This document shows, piece by piece, positions 62,694-64,000 of a DNA stretch of 64,000 bases (position 1 is the first letter of the stretch; each line of letters starts with the position of its first letter). Made by a program: the position numbers and the translations under genes. This stretch comes from JBKBKN01 sp046294625 (GTDB taxonomy: Bacteria; Bacteroidota; Bacteroidia; M30B66): NCBI GenBank assembly GCA_046294625.1, contig JBKBKN010000005.1:97298-161297 (forward strand). The letters are read 5' to 3'. Below the pieces are notes generated by a model. It made no database searches and was not told the origin of the DNA. It worked only from the letters and a program-made list of their open reading frames with translations.

Positions 62694-64000
62694 TCATGAA
62701 ATAGCGGCATGTTTAAACTGCAATTCAAAAAGTTGCTTGTAGCGGCCATTTTTTTGCAAGAGTTCCTGATGTTCTCCTTGCTCGGTAATCTGTCCGTTTT
62801 CCATTACTAGGATTTTATCGGCTTTCTGAATGGTAGCTAATCGATGCGCGATAATTATGGAAGTTCGGTTTTGTGTAAGAATTTCAATGGCTTGTTGAAT
62901 AAGTATTTCTGTCTCGGTGTCGATAGAAGAAGTGGCTTCGTCAAGCACCAAAATAGAAGGATTATAAATATAGGCTCTGATGAATGCAATTAATTGACGC
63001 TGACCTGCAGAAAGCATGGTGCCACGCTCCATCACATTGTAGTCATAACCACCCGGCAACTGCATGATAAAATCATGCGCGCCCACAAGCTTAGCCGCAC
63101 GCTCTACTTCTGCACGACTTATTTCCGGATTATTAAGGGTGATGTTATTGTGAATGGTGTCTGAAAACAAAAAAACATCCTGTAATACCACTGCTACATG
63201 GCTCCGCAAGAATTCAGCCCGATAGGTTCTTATTTCTTTTTGGTCAATAAAAATTTCACCTTTTTGGAATTCATAAAAGCGATTGATCAGATTGATGATG
63301 GTGGTTTTTCCTGAGCCGGTAGATCCGACAATGGCAATCTTGCTCCCTTTTTCAGCTTTAAAACTTACTCCCTTTAATACATAATTACCTTCATTGTAGG
63401 CCATCCAAACGTTTCGAAACTCTATTTCACCATCAATATGTCCTTCATCGATCAATCCTTCGTCAGAAACATATTCATGCGTATCAAGAACTTTAAATAC
63501 ACGTTCAGAGCTCACCATGCCCATTTGCAGCGTATTAAATCGATCTGCTAACTGACGGATAGGCCTGAAAAGCATGTTGATATAAAGTGTAAATGCCACA
63601 ATATTTCCGGGTGATGTACTGCCATCGATCACATTTTTTGCTCCCAACCAAATCAGCAAACCAATAGAAATAGCAGAGAGTATTTCAACCACCGGAAGAA
63701 AGATACTGTAATACCAAACCGAACGAATGTGCGCACGGGCATGCTGCTGATTGATTTCTCGGAATTGATCATACGATTTCTTTTCCATACCAAAAATCTG
63801 CACAATATTCATTCCGGTGATGTGTTCCTGAACGTAAGTATTCAGCTTAGAAACCTGATTGCGCACATCCTGAAATGCTGACTTAATTCCATTCTTAAAA
63901 ATATTAGTAGCAATAAGCAGGAAAGGAATAGTTGCAATGCTTATAAATGCAAGTCTCCAATCGGTATAAAACATCACGATGAGCACCACCGTGAGTTGAA
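62694..64000 (-). CDS. ABC exporter, permease-ATPase fusion (5' end outside window)
   Basis: At least 435 residues; the frame stays open to the right edge (LTVVLIVMFYTDWRLA), so the N-terminal membrane helices lie beyond it. The visible part has the last transmembrane helices (SVWYYSIFLPVVEILSAISIGLLIWLGA), a substrate-binding loop, and a full nucleotide-binding domain: Walker A GSTGSGKTTIINL, Q-loop VVLQDVFLFSDTI, signature MLSAGQRQLIAF, Walker B ILVLDEATSSIDTETE, H-loop IIAHRLATI. It resembles MsbA/multidrug and lipid exporters. The substrate is not determinable. Confidence 0.93.
   Translation of the reverse strand, partial: QLTVVLIVMFYTDWRLAFISIATIPFLLIATNIFKNGIKSAFQDVRNQVSKLNTYVQEHITGMNIVQIFGMEKKSYDQFREINQQHARAHIRSVWYYSIFLPVVEILSAISIGLLIWLGAKNVIDGSTSPGNIVAFTLYINMLFRPIRQLADRFNTLQMGMVSSERVFKVLDTHEYVSDEGLIDEGHIDGEIEFRNVWMAYNEGNYVLKGVSFKAEKGSKIAIVGSTGSGKTTIINLINRFYEFQKGEIFIDQKEIRTYRAEFLRSHVAVVLQDVFLFSDTIHNNITLNNPEISRAEVERAAKLVGAHDFIMQLPGGYDYNVMERGTMLSAGQRQLIAFIRAYIYNPSILVLDEATSSIDTETEILIQQAIEILTQNRTSIIIAHRLATIQKADKILVMENGQITEQGEHQELLQKNGRYKQLFELQFKHAAIS

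Overview
This window comes from a member of the Bacteroidota, most likely a free-living, non-Bacteroidales lineage. Direct evidence: three exported proteins end in type IX secretion (T9SS) C-terminal sorting domains, a PorT-like T9SS gene is present, Bacteroidota-typical families occur (DUF4476, DUF4153, SiaB/SiaC-like, fused MFS-spermidine synthase), there are few recognisable Shine-Dalgarno sequences, and several promoters match the Bacteroidota -7 element TAnnTTTG, one of them with a correctly spaced -33 TTTG. The DNA is moderately AT-rich. No rRNA, tRNA, CRISPR array, IS element or prophage was seen.

Layout. 1-5.3 kb: the 3' tail of an unknown gene, then a leftward group: FloA flotillin, an exported beta-propeller-like protein, a GH3-family protein and a PolX/PHP protein with a degenerate polymerase site. 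5.4-13.8 kb: a lipoprotein, then leftward envelope genes (AI-2E-type transporter, SPOR-domain protein, L,D-transpeptidase, a 1.5-kb-residue exported protein of unknown function). 14-17.2 kb: a rightward operon with a clear promoter: lipoprotein, secreted protein, SiaB-like kinase, SiaC-like phosphoprotein and a TIGR02757 protein, which looks like a partner-switch signalling module. 17.2-29 kb: a PKD protein and one giant 3526-residue T9SS-secreted repeat protein.

29.4-35.8 kb: a 2,4-dienoyl-CoA reductase-like SDR, a DUF4476 protein, and a leftward his operon hisG-hisD-hisC-hisB. The operon is preceded by a complete transcription attenuator: a 20-codon leader with four consecutive His and three consecutive Cys codons, an antiterminator pairing and an intrinsic terminator. 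hisC carries a one-base insertion that splits its reading frame. The operon stops at hisB with a perfect palindromic terminator, so hisHAFI must lie elsewhere or be absent.

36-46 kb: DUF4153 membrane protein, small T9SS protein, STAS protein, pyrR-pyrB, aspS with a small barrel gene, DUF427, and uvrB with a phosphoesterase. 46.5-52.4 kb: aminotransferase, heptose-kinase-like, ubiE/menG, porT, universal stress protein, and a half-length aldehyde dehydrogenase lacking catalytic residues. 52.4-64 kb: Ig/PKD-repeat T9SS protein, fused MFS-spermidine synthase, membrane protein, glycosyltransferase, rlmH, an XRE-S24 repressor with a perfect 11-bp inverted-repeat operator, pruA, a 51-residue small ORF, and an ABC exporter running off the end.

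The strongest candidates for something new are the His/Cys-coded his attenuator, the Sia-like module coupled to two exported proteins and lacking a visible phosphatase, and the giant adhesin carrying a domain that resembles those of phage tail proteins.
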